DNA from: Ophiothrix spiculata
Lineage: Eukaryota > Echinodermata > Ophiuroidea > Amphilepidida > Ophiotrichidae
NCBI GenBank assembly: GCA_000969725.1
Contig: JXSR01S042481.1
Direction: 5' to 3' (one strand)
DNA length: 39,891 bases
Within the stretch, counting starts at the first letter, position 1, and each line of letters begins with the position of its first letter. A program made the translations under genes and the position numbers. The notes under the pieces are model-generated. The model was given only the letters and a program-made list of their open reading frames with translations, made no database searches and was not told the origin of the DNA. Below are positions 30,449 to 39,891 of this stretch, one piece after another.

Positions 30449-32719
30449 TGCAATTATTTGACTTGAATTCATTTTTGAAGGGATTGTGTTTGAAATAGAT
30501 TAGAAACTCCCTTTCTGTAATTATATTGTTAGGGCCTACCTCACTTTATGCAGTTCAGAGTTTGGGATATGATCGGATAAAGCAATACTGTAGGATTTTG
30601 ATTAAAAATAAATTTGAGTAAAAACAACCTAAAATGAAGGAATATGACCAACAAAGAGTATTTACAAGTGATTTTGGCAAAAATTTCTTTTGCTATTGAA
30701 AAGTGGATATAATGCACACACACATGCTTTTCTATACCAATACCCATGGAATAAAATTCCGGATCCCGAATTTAAAAAAATAGCTGTAACAGAAAAATGA
30801 GGCTTCTTTGGGCCAAGTCGTTAGGACCATTTGGATGGTATTAATATCTGCTCAAAACAAACCTACTAAGCCCATAAAACTCAAAATCATGGGTGACAGG
30901 GGGTGCTTCTTTTGTTTAGATCTATTAAGTTATAGTATTGCTTTATTCTCTATTCACTTTAGGCAAAAAACTTATTTTCTTTGGAAAACCTTACATCGAA
31001 ATTTCTCAAACTTCAGGGGATGTTTATATAAATCTCTCCTTTGACGTAACTGAACTTTGGCTTTATTTCTTGATTTTTTATAGCTTTAATTAAAATCCTA
31101 GATGAAACCTACAATATCCTACAGTAAAAGGTTTAATCCAAGTATTGAAATTAATGAGATAATAACCAAAAGAGCAAACTTGATCAAAAAGACAAAAAAG
31201 GTGTACTTTTTTGTTAGTAGATACATGAGGTTAGTGTTATTTTGTATCGCCATCGCATTACCAAGCTATGTTATTCAAAAAAAATATCTTTCGAATGTTA
31301 TGATATAAAATTACAGTTCCATTTTGAAATGGCAGCAAACAGACACCAACAATACCAATTTGTCATAATATTGATTGATGATTGGCTGACAGGATGACTT
31401 TAAACATTGGTGTCAAAGGTCATTGCAGATAAATGTCATGGTATGTAAACAGTGATTGGCAAATAAAAACTGGAATAAATTTTGTTATGATTCAATACAT
31501 GATCTGTCATAACCAATATTTGATTTGGGTATGTGAAGTTTAAATGTTAAGAGTATGGAGTTTTATATTGGAGAGTTGTTGAAATGAGTCTTATGAGTTG
31601 ACTGTTTAGATGCTGTCAGAACCACAAAAGGATACTGTAGTGTTGATTGTAATCCATAGGCCTTCTAAAGATGCCATGTTAGAAATTGATTGTTGCAGGT
31701 TTCAAGGAAAAAAAATATTACACAGAAAAGAATTTTAAAGGACAACTTGAAATTATCAAGAATAATGAAATGAACTGTTTTATCCCAAGAAGCCTTATGT
31801 CCAACGAGGAAAAACTGTGGAAAATGGTCGATTTCACTAAACAATTACGATGCATCATAGCAGCTCGTAACTAGATTGGATGTTACAAAGACATAAAACC
31901 CTTTGTATGAGTGCAATTAACACATCAAAAGTTATTGGAATTTGAAATTCAAATCCTTCGTAACGTTTCAAAGGATCGAGGAGATATCTCAAAGCTAACG
32001 TTGGGCTCGGTCTTACGATGCATTATTAAACGATGCATTTAAATGTTAATGAAATCGACCCTAGGTCAGTCCCCAATAAGTCATTAAGAATTGCATAACT
32101 ACTGTATTTAATGAATTAGCAATTTGGTTTCATTCATCCCGAAAAAGCGTCTCAGCTACTTGAAATGGAAGCCTAACCTTTTCTCATGTACCTTTTTGAT
32201 CCATTTAAAAATTATTACTGTTGAAACTTGTATTTCAAAAATATTGTGAATTAGAGAATTCCCAAGATGAAATTGAATAATTTGCCGTAATACTAATAAT
32301 CTTCAACTGTAATGTGTTCAGATAATCTAATTGAGTCAAAGATATGGAAATACTTTGCACCTTCGCAAATTAACGATGGCATTTATGAGCATATTTCCTC
32401 ATTATATCTCAAACTTAAAATGTCATGAAAGTCAGTAATAGAAGAGCTTATGATTAAAGAAAATGTGGTGGAGCAAATTATTAGCAGAGTGCATGTTTGC
32501 TACGAGTGTGCAACTTCATATTGATAATGAAAATGCACAGCGCACTCATTGATTTGCAGTTATGTATTTTAAAACTACTGTTAGAAAATTACACATTTTC
32601 CCACTTTTCTGAAAAATGCAAGCACATTTAAAAGAATGGTTTGGTGATTGTAACAAATAACATTAGCTGAAAAACTAAAGGTGACCTTTAGCATGAAAAA
32701 ATTATCATGAATTGCCCCT

Positions 32720-33043
32720 TTAAAGGAGCATGGTCCGATTGACTCAACTTTTTTTCAAACTTTTTGAGATTTTAGTACCAAAATATTGCTCATATTTTTC
32801 TCATAACCCATGTGAAATTTCACGGCTGAGTTATGTTCAGTTTTGGCGATATATATGAAAATGTGTCTAATTATGGTAACCATAATATACAGTTATGTAT
32901 AGGAAGCTCTGAAATATAAAACTGCCCATAAAATCAAAACCGTTTGACCGATTCAGCTGAAATTTGAAATGTAGACCTCTTGAGTGGTCATCATTCATAT
33001 GATTTTGAAAACAAAATTGTGAAAAATCGGACCAAGCTCCTTT
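32720..33043. mobile_element. MITE family C, full copy, about 324 bp
   Basis: Terminal inverted repeats TTAAAGGAGCATGGTCCGAT and ATCGGACCAAGCTCCTTTAA, with one mismatch. The half adjoining the left end is shared with 12139-12260. The minus-strand open frame inside is not a gene. Confidence 0.85.
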
Positions 33044-33579
33044 AAGAGTTAATAACTTTTTTGAGTCGCATGGTGACATGACCCTCTTAAAACGTGAGCT
33101 CAATTAGTTCAAAGACATTGAATTCTTTCAAACATACATATAAAGTGTCAAAAAATGATAAAATTCAGCATGTTAGAGCAGTCGTCTACAGCTGATTGTA
33201 TAGGAAATATACTCATGCATTTTAGAATTACCAACACCCTTGTAATTAATTATGACAAGTAATTGCATATTGAGTTAATTAATCACATCCCTGGCAAATT
33301 GACAAATGGGCTCCCATTGCATTGAGTTTTATCTGAAAGATGGATGCATGTGGACCGATACATCAAATTGTACCTCTTCCACTGTTGCCTGGGTTACATC
33401 CTTATCCATATTAACTGTCACATTTATGGGCTTTATCAATTGTCACTGCTATTGTGTTTTTATGGGATATATGTATAAAAACACAATGGGCCTGAAAATG
33501 TTTTCTTATATTCAAAATGTTCAAATTTAAATTAAATGATTTTTTTTCATTTGATTTTATCTTTATCCACTTACATATT

Positions 33580-33831
33580 TGTGATGGCTCACCCCGAAAG
33601 GGGGACTTTGCAGATGATATCAATTTTGATTTTATCATTTCATCTGTTACAACATTTCATAAGCTTTAAAATGACACCTTACTTGTTTAAATTGATCAAG
33701 GCAATCAAATTTTACAACAGAAAATCTGCTGGAAATTCTTATAATTTTCCTTATTTTTTGCTGCCTATTTTCATCAATTTCTTGAAAAGTGTTCTGTCAC
33801 AAAGTCCCCCTTTTCGGGGTGAGTCATCACA
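33580..33831. mobile_element. Tc1/mariner-type MITE family A, copy 2, 252 bp
   Basis: Reverse-oriented copy of the element at 9736-9988, with the same length, the same terminal repeats and an interior roughly 90 percent similar by eye. The flanks are AT-rich and show no clean TA pair. Confidence 0.9.
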
Positions 33832-34274
33832 TTTTGACCCAGTTGCAAGTAAAAGATTTGCTTGCTAATAGTTTCAGTACAGATCTTAATTCTTAAAGGA
33901 ATGCAAAGAAACATAGGCATCAGTGTAGAAAAAAAACATATTTATCGTTATATTTGGTGAATTATTCACATCTGGTGTGTTTACATGTTCGTCAGATTAA
34001 TCACATCTGAGTATGACATTTTGCAAGATTTTGATGAGTTAAAGATTTCGGTAACATGTGTAAACTTGTGTAAGAACACACAGGTTGTACACAGGCATTA
34101 GGATATGATCAGCACTCGCTTTAATTAATAATGACACAAATTGGGTTGTTGGATTATAGAGTGTAGGACTCTTCCATTTGAAAACTTCACCCCCTCTGTG
34201 AAAGATTATGGAATTACAACCAAACGCTCTAAAGTTCCTTGTCCAAAGAAATTTAAAGAACACTCAACTTTTGG

Positions 34275-34345
34275 CACCAGTGGGGTTTGAACTCAGGACC
34301 TTCCGCACCGCAAGGGAGCGCCATTCCGTTTGTGCTAACTTGACT
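34275..34345 (-). mobile_element. tRNA-like sequence, probable SINE remnant
   Basis: On the minus strand it reads GTTAGCACAAACGGAATGGC, GCGGAAGGTCCTGAGTTCAA and ACCCC. GAGTTCAAACCCC fits box B. It appears to be a decayed tRNA-like head; no clear cloverleaf. Confidence 0.45.
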
Positions 34346-34594
34346 GCTTCAACTGTGTCTGCATTTCTACCAATAAATAGCTCAACTAGGGCAGAGCTGG
34401 CCACGCCAAATTCCATCACAAATACCTTTAAAGCACGTAAGCTCAGTTGTAAGCTTCTGGAGGTATAATAATAACTCGCTCTCAGATAGGAGCGGATAAC
34501 AATTCTGTTTCCTAGAATTCCTTGGTTTGTACCCATCTATTTGATCTTGGGGCTAGTCAGATGAAATTAGTAGAAAATGTTGATAAGAAATATC

Positions 34595-34798
34595 TATGTT
34601 TAAAGAATTAATCGCATCAGATTGATCAGTTGCTCCCATATGGTAGGAGCCATGGGAGGAACTGATCAATCTGATGTGATATCGTATTTGGCACCGTGTC
34701 CTTACTCTATAGAAGGTCTTGGTCCTATCATGATATACCAACATGTACCATCTTTCTTATCTTTAAACTGATTTGGATGCGATTAATTCTTCAAACAT
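34595..34798. mobile_element. MITE with AAGAATTAATCGCATC ends and an inner hairpin, 204 bp
   Basis: TGTTTAAAGAATTAATCGCATC (34597-34618) pairs with GATGCGATTAATTCTTCAAACA (34776-34797). The inner arms CAGATTGATCAGTTGCTCCCA and TGGGAGGAACTGATCAATCTG are close to perfect over about 20 bp, so the left half is almost one continuous hairpin. Confidence 0.82.
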
Positions 34799-35610
34799 AC
34801 AAATTCTGTCATTATTAATTAAAACAAATGTTAACCACTTCCCAGTCCTTGATACATTTCCTACATGTATTCCTAAATACATGTTTATGTTAACAAATCT
34901 AGAAATTAATCACATGACACATTTTCCATGTTAATAATTTAAAAAGTGAAAATGACAGGAGATGGCATTTACAGCTGGTTTGGAATGGACGGTCACATAT
35001 GGCGATGAATACTGTCAAACTGAGATTGTAGATTTCTGAATGCCTTTTGTATTGATATGTATACATCTGTTAAGATGTAAAAGGAAATAAATATAATCAG
35101 TGCCTGTTTTGATTAATTGAATTAAAATGACAAGTTCTTGTTGGAAACTTAATCACATCCTTAACTTGAAATATATAATGTGTCAGAACAAAGTTTTCTC
35201 TCATACAGTATTTTCCATCTGTTCAGAAAAAAATGTTTGTGTGGCAAATATCCAAGTATGTTGGAAAGTTAGTATGGAAACAGTAGTGCATTCATAGCCT
35301 TAACCCCGCTGGATGTTACAAAATTCTACAATTGGAAATAAAAGAATAGTTGTAATAATATATGGTCACCAAATTACTGCTGAGGCAACTCTTGCCAGTA
35401 GCTTGGTATCACTTAATATTGGTTTGGGATGTGAGGAGTTCAGGGGACATTAAAATGTATCATTAATGCATTGCGAGCCCGAATACCAAGCAACTTCAAA
35501 TTACTTGACCCTTCATTTACGAAGGGTTTGAATTTTACCTATGCCAAATTCCTATATCTTACTATGCATTGTATACAAGTTTACGAATGGTTTTTATTGT
35601 CTTTGTGAAA

Positions 35611-35645
35611 TCAAATCAAATCAAATCAAATCAAATCAAATCAAA
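35611..35645. repeat. Microsatellite (TCAAA)7
   Basis: Seven perfect pentamers. They form the 3' tail of the minus-strand LINE and are not an independent locus. Confidence 0.97.
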
Positions 35646-35877
35646 TTTATTTCAATATCATAAAATTACAAACATTACATCATCATAAATACATAACAAA
35701 AGGAAACAAATACAATGATATTGAGGAGATAACAAAAGGCCAGTAAAGGCCTGAAAGGGTTATCCCCCAGAAACGCTTAGTAGGGCCTAAGTTGCATATC
35801 TAAAATACAGTACAAAACAAACGTGAACCAAAACAAAACAAACAAACAAAAAAAAAATACCAAGAACCAAACAAAGC

Positions 35878-36885
35878 TCAATTATAAAGATCAAACAATG
35901 TAGTTTTCATAATTGATCTAAATTGTTTGATAGTTTTTGCCTCTTTCAGTTTGATATTTAACGAATTCCATAAAATGGGTCCAGTAATTCTAATCGCTCT
36001 GTCAGCAAACATTTTTTTAGCATTATGGATACTATAGTTTTGTGAATTTCTTGTTTGATAATTGTGAATTTGGCTATGTTTATAGAAATAATTGACAAAG
36101 GTTCCTGGAAGTTGGTTTGTTTGGTGCTTGTACATAAAGATTCCCAGTTCAAGTTTAAAAGAATCATATACAGTTAGGATTTTATGTTTTTTAAATAGTG
36201 GCCCAGTATGGCATCGATAATGTTCGTGTGAAATAGTTCGAATGGCCCACTTTTGTAACTTGAGAATCTTTTCTAAATATATTTTACAAGTATTGCCCCA
36301 GACCAAAATGCCATAATTAATATACGGTAGAATAAGTGTACAATATAAAGAACGTAATATATGTCCAGGTACGTAATGTTTCAATTTAGTTAACATTCCA
36401 GTATTTCTTGATATTGTTTTTGATATTGCATCGATATGATTCTTCCAAGTAAGGTTTTCATCAATTATCACACCAAGAAATTTTGTGAATTTGACCCTTT
36501 CCAGTGATACGTTATCCAAAATGACATTGATAGTCTTCTTCCTTGATTGATCATCATGATTCATATCGTCTGCAACATCAGAAACGTCATCAACAATATT
36601 TCTACATTTAGATTTGTTTACATGTATATCTACGTATTTATTAGTAGTATGTGATGTTCCCATAACCATATAATTAGTTTTGCTTGCATTTACCGATAAT
36701 TTGTTTGCTTTGAACCAGTTACTTATTTCAAGGAGTTCTTTGCTGATACATTCCATTTTCGAAGAAATGTCAGGATGAGAGTACAATAAAGTTGTGTCAT
36801 CAGCGAACAGAATAATGTCACATAGTGAAGTTGTATTTGTTATATCGTTTACATAGAGTATAAAAAGTAACGGACCTAATATGGA
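35878..36885 (-). pseudogene. Reverse transcriptase fragment (RT motif C to the C-terminus)
   Basis: A continuous open frame of about 336 codons. It begins SILGPLLFILYVNDI, the standard block before the catalytic motif, and has the catalytic motif ILFADDTTLL (Asp-Asp pair). It continues through SNWFKANKLSVNASKTNYMV, KFLGVIIDENLTWKNHI and LPYINYGILVWGN, all conserved in the palm and thumb of CR1/L2/Jockey RTs, and ends near SIMKTTLFDLYN. The endonuclease domain and RT motifs A and B are missing through 5' truncation. In-frame codons upstream of SILGP (AARLD) do not fit the family (usually PQG), so the junction is near 36885. A stop lies shortly beyond. The uninterrupted frame suggests a fairly young copy, but it cannot encode a working enzyme. 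Confidence 0.92.
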
Positions 36886-36899
36886 ATCTAATCTGGCAG

Positions 36900-36950
36900 C
36901 AAGCTAAATGCTAATGACACCAACCCCTAGGTTCAAATCCCAATGCGTGA
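36900..36950 (+). other. Possible tRNA-like box B next to the LINE
   Basis: CCCCTAGGTTCAAATCCCAA fits box B. It directly abuts the 5' truncation point of the LINE. No box A is convincing. Confidence 0.25.
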
Positions 36951-37111
36951 AAATAGGGATGTTTGATATAATAATGTTCAATTAGATAGCTTTTGACCTT
37001 AGTGGGTAGGGTTTATCAGCTGACTCTGATGCATTTTGAGATTAAAATTATTTGCTGCAGTTATAACAACTTTTCATATACCGTACGTTGAATTATTAGA
37101 ACCACATATCT

Positions 37112-37391
37112 GTATAGACGAATCCGACTTCATTCATTTTGCACCTCATTGATCAGCCATTACTGGGAGGCATCCTCTCAAGACATCCCAAATTGATGCA
37201 TGATTGGCGTAATTTTCAAATTGAATACATTCATGCATGTAAAAATAAATTGTGGTTTCAATGATAACACAATACAATATTGATCTTAAAAGCACACAGA
37301 AAACACCCGATATGGATTGTTAAAACACCCATTAGGAGCAGAAGCCCCCAGTTATGGCTGACATGACATGGCTAGTCGGATTCACGTATAC
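37112..37391. mobile_element. Probable inverted-repeat element, about 280 bp
   Basis: TATAGACGAATCCGACT on the left and AGTCGGATTCACGTATA on the right are inverted copies with two differences. The interior is AT-rich and carries no coding signal. Confidence 0.6.
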
Positions 37392-37638
37392 CGGGCAGAT
37401 CAATCAAAACAGTAAATGAGACTATTATCACTTGGTCTTATTGCTCATAAGCAATCAGCAGCATAATGAAACATTTAGAAGTAATTGATAATGACAATTA
37501 TTGTGGTGTTGTGATAATTAATCATCTTGGACAACATGTTTCAGCTGTCCTGAGAAATATAGGAGACTGTTTCATATAAATTGAACCATTAGCTTTCATG
37601 AGGTCTTAAAGACTCAATAATTCTTAAAGTAGAGATCA

Positions 37639-37958
37639 CTAGGCCTGTGACTAAAACCCGGGTACCCGCCCGTCATGAGCTTACTCAGGTACAAAATCTG
37701 CCGACTGATTACCTGAACTGGACAATAAAAGTCATAGAATTTTGAACAAAAATTTTGTGTTCAAAAATTTATGATGAAATCATCATCTAATCGAAGTAAA
37801 CATGATAAATCAAGACCACAATGGTCGTAGTAGACTTGTCAAACTTTCCGTTCTAACATTGCAAATGCTCAATTACCAATACAGTCGTGTACCCTGGTAC
37901 TCGACCGGAAAATAAGTCTGGTACCCGGGTAGCAAATTACCTGGAAAGTCCCAGGCCT
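37639..37958. mobile_element. hAT-like MITE with 8-bp target duplication, about 320 bp
   Basis: The ends CTAGGCCTGTGACTAAAACC and GTCCCAGGCCT are inverted, with CCCGGGTACCCG or ACCCGGGT near both ends. AGAGATCA occurs directly before the element (37631-37638) and directly after it (37959-37966), an exact 8-bp duplication as made by hAT transposases. Confidence 0.82.
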
Positions 37959-37987
37959 AGAGATCACATCCATGTTTTCCCTTGAAA

Positions 37988-38193
37988 TACTGTCAACAGG
38001 AATATTTTTGCGAGCAGAATTTTTCGTGAAAATGAAGCAATCAGGACCTTTTCGCCGTGTTAAATAGCGTTTTTAAGCTTCATTACATAGACCTGCACAT
38101 AAAAGTAATGTATTTGCGGGGTGTTATATTCGCGGTTATGTTCTCCAAATTCACGAAAATTAAACCCTCGCGAAAATAACCCCGTTTACAGTG
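37988..38193. mobile_element. TTTCGCG-type element, about 206 bp
   Basis: The ends TACTGTCAACAGGAATATTT and ATAACCCCGTTTACAGTG are inverted copies with several changes, with GCGAG/CTCGCG next to them. The end and subterminal motifs are similar to those of 19948-20526; the interior differs. Confidence 0.7.
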
Positions 38194-39512
38194 TTTACAT
38201 GAGGCATTGTTGAATAGAGACATGTTTTAATTAGCATAAATAGGCCTAATTGAACAGAATTTGATTTCTAAATATTTGACCCCCAGGTAGTGATCTTTTT
38301 ACGGTAAAACTCGAAATGTGGTAGTATTCCACAATGATATCCAAATCTAGTAGCTTCTAGTAAACCGTGTCCTATGCTGCCTGGATGTGTTGGAGGATAA
38401 AGAGTTGTCATCAGAGACATTAAATCTACCAATTGCCTAGTCTTTCTGCAAATTAATTTTCTGATGATTGCTTTGTATCATGTTTAATTGGCAAACATGA
38501 AACTACTGCTTAGAAGAGATGGATTTTGATGTGATGATGTTCTGTATATTATTTTTTATTACTAGACACGTGTAGGAAATAGGTTTATTTGTCTGGAAAT
38601 ATATGAATTTATTGAATGAATGGATGCCAACTGATAATAGAGATTGTGGATTTACTAATTAGGCAAATTTGAATGAAAATTTAGTTGTTACAGATTTTTA
38701 GGCTGCTTTACGTTTACCTAATTGATAATCTCACAGTTCTTCTATTGTATTTTTCTTGATAAAGTTATTATTCTATTTTATTGTTTTTCAAAATATTAAT
38801 GTGTATTCCATAGCAAATTAAGAAGCCAGAATCTGAACTGTTTTATGCTGTCGTGAAGTGTACTTGTGAATTTAATTTATTTTTGTTTTATTTAAATTGG
38901 GTAAATTTGTTTGATTTTGAATGTCTGACTGATTCAAAAGCTTTCCCATTATAAGAATTTAACCACTTTCAAAGGAGTCTGGAACCAGACAGGCCTTCGG
39001 CCTATTTATCAGTTCCCCTCTGCATTATTGTATAAATGATATGTATATTTTCTTGATGTATAAACTGTCTTATTGCATATATGTGGAAAGAAGAATAAAT
39101 TATGTTATGTTCCCAATATTCCTCATAAACATATCTAAACTCCAATGTTTCGTCAGTCTATTTTGACATAAGTACTTGAACAGAATTTGTTTAACTACAT
39201 ATAATTTTGATTTCTGTCCAGTACAAATGGTACAATGAGCCTCATTCTGTATACATTTTTAAAAAAAGGAAATTAGCTATTGATAAAAAGAGAGAGAGAG
39301 AGACCAGCGCGTAGCTCTACCTGCTAAATTCATTTTCACATAGCAATGCGCACAGATTTCCGCAATAAACCTTTTTTTGGCCGAAACTGTTTTAACTGTG
39401 CTTTCCATATATACCAGCGTGTTCTTGTGAATAGAAATAGAGAAGGTTATGCTAAGTTTCACACTTGGATTCTAATCTTTTTTTATCATTTTCTTTCTTT
39501 GTATCTTTTCAG

Positions 39513-39582
39513 GCCTCATCATTTAGCAGTATAACAGATTCGACTATGTCCTTAAATATTATAACAGTTACATTAAATTTGG
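39513..39582 (+). CDS. dvl: Dishevelled exon: start of the PDZ domain
   Basis: Third visible Dishevelled exon. It lies between a pyrimidine-rich acceptor ending TTTTCAG and the donor GTAAGT, starts in phase 0 and ends with one nucleotide (G) of the next codon. It encodes ASSFSSITDSTMSLNIITV followed by TLNL. This is nearly identical to the vertebrate DVL sequence at the PDZ boundary, where TMSLNIITVTLNM forms the first beta strand. In vertebrates the next residue is Glu, which fits the trailing G. The single visible difference is Leu for Met at the last full codon. It is separated from the preceding exon by a 14137-nt intron. The remaining PDZ and the DEP domain lie beyond the window. This is the strongest single piece of evidence for the gene's identity. 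Confidence 0.95.
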
Positions 39583-39891
39583 GTAAGTAAACAAAAATAT
39601 TTATTTTGAGCCACAAGAGGGTGACACAACTTGAAAGATTTAAGTCCGATATGAAAGCGTTCTTGCAGAATCCAGTGCACAACAATTCTTGTGGCCAAAT
39701 TTTCAAATATGGCAGCTCTGAAAATCTGTATGTTCCAAACTTTCTCTTCAGCCCAAGAACATTATTAAGGGGAATCTGTGCTTGCCATCATGTTGTTTTT
39801 GCTTAGGCCAAAAAAAAAAAAGAACTCTGTCTCAGCTTACTTAAGGTCAAAACCCTAAGCGCTATGCGTGTGTTTTTTTACAGTAAAAAAG
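39583..39891 (+). other. dvl: Start of the next Dvl intron
   Basis: Begins with the donor GTAAGT. The rest is AT-rich with an A-rich run near 39809. No acceptor followed by PDZ coding sequence (EKYNFLG-like) is visible before the window ends. Confidence 0.75.

Larger units (their letters stand above)
33260..35165. repeat. Dispersed TTAATCRCATC words
   Basis: TTAATCACATC or a one-base variant occurs at about 33278, 33997, 34608, 34905 and 35150 on the + strand, and inverted at about 34778. At least the pair at 34608/34778 are ends of an inverted-repeat element. Confidence 0.5.
35607..36885 (-). mobile_element. 5'-truncated CR1/L2-like LINE
   Basis: A minus-strand LINE fragment of about 1.28 kb. 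It starts inside the RT domain, keeps the rest of ORF2, has a 3'UTR of about 230 nt, and ends in seven exact TTTGA (TCAAA on +) pentamers at 35611-35645. Simple-repeat tails replace poly-A in CR1, L2 and related clades, so the tail and the RT sequence agree. Homology to RT stops at SILGP. No convincing target duplication is visible. Confidence 0.88.
25376..39512 (+). other. dvl: Dvl intron (14137 nt)
   Basis: The intron runs from donor GTAAGT to acceptor TTTTCAG in phase 0. It carries at least nine inverted-repeat elements, a 1.4-kb satellite array and a LINE fragment. Stretches without anything I recognise are 25820-26120, 26400-27290, 27510-27930, 30450-32700, 35170-35600 and 38200-39500. 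Confidence 0.85.

Noticed and set aside
31697-31874. Possible exon ending in a stop (FKEKKYYTEKNFKG...)
   Set aside because: The preceding TTGTTGCAG lacks a pyrimidine tract, the peptide matches nothing I know, and it would interrupt the phase-0 junction between confirmed Dvl exons.
39290-39302. (AG)n microsatellite
   Set aside because: Too short to be informative.

Overview
This window is eukaryotic nuclear DNA from an animal. It is AT-rich, has no prokaryotic operon structure, and is mostly intron. The only host gene I can identify with confidence is a Dishevelled (Dvl/Dsh) homologue on the + strand. Three exons are visible, each with AG/GT splice sites, and their phases join without a break: 20756-20879, 25282-25375 and 39513-39582. 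They encode the acidic Ser-rich linker, the basic region, and the first strand of the PDZ domain. The DIX domain (upstream) and the rest of PDZ plus DEP (downstream) were not found and probably lie outside the window or in exons too short to see. The sequence style suggests a marine invertebrate, probably a deuterostome such as an echinoderm or hemichordate: large introns packed with small inverted-repeat elements, tRNA-derived SINEs, LINE fragments and poly-G/poly-C tracts. I cannot name the species.

Layout. 1-830: two short tandem arrays and an inverted-repeat element. 2.6-5.05 kb: a decayed, faintly coding-like stretch of unknown origin. 5.1-5.65 kb: a MITE. 6.06-6.62 kb: a four-copy tandem array with units of about 137 bp. 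6.8-19.8 kb: MITEs and tRNA-like SINEs inside upstream Dvl sequence. 19.95-20.53 kb: a TTTCGCG-rich inverted-repeat element. 20.76 kb: Dvl exon. 21-22.2 kb: three consecutive inverted-repeat elements. 23.07-23.92 kb: the 3' end of an L1/Tx1-like LINE with a clear 16-bp target-site duplication. 25.28 kb: Dvl exon, followed almost at once by a MITE. 26-28.8 kb: more MITEs. 28.84-30.27 kb: a 137-bp satellite array of 11 starts. 32.7-35.2 kb: further MITEs. 35.6-36.9 kb: a 5'-truncated LINE fragment on the minus strand that keeps the RT catalytic motif. 37.1-38.2 kb: three MITEs. 39.51 kb: Dvl exon that begins the PDZ domain.

The genes do not form a functional cluster. There is one developmental signalling gene whose introns (4.4 kb and 14.1 kb, plus flanking sequence) have accumulated non-autonomous transposons. 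Several MITE families occur twice or more in the window, which gives internal support for their boundaries. I see no evidence of a new multi-gene system. The most checkable observations are the Dvl exons, the LINE insertion with its duplication and G-rich 3'UTR, the satellite with two 81-bp deletion units, and a ZNF143-site-like motif shared by unrelated repeats.
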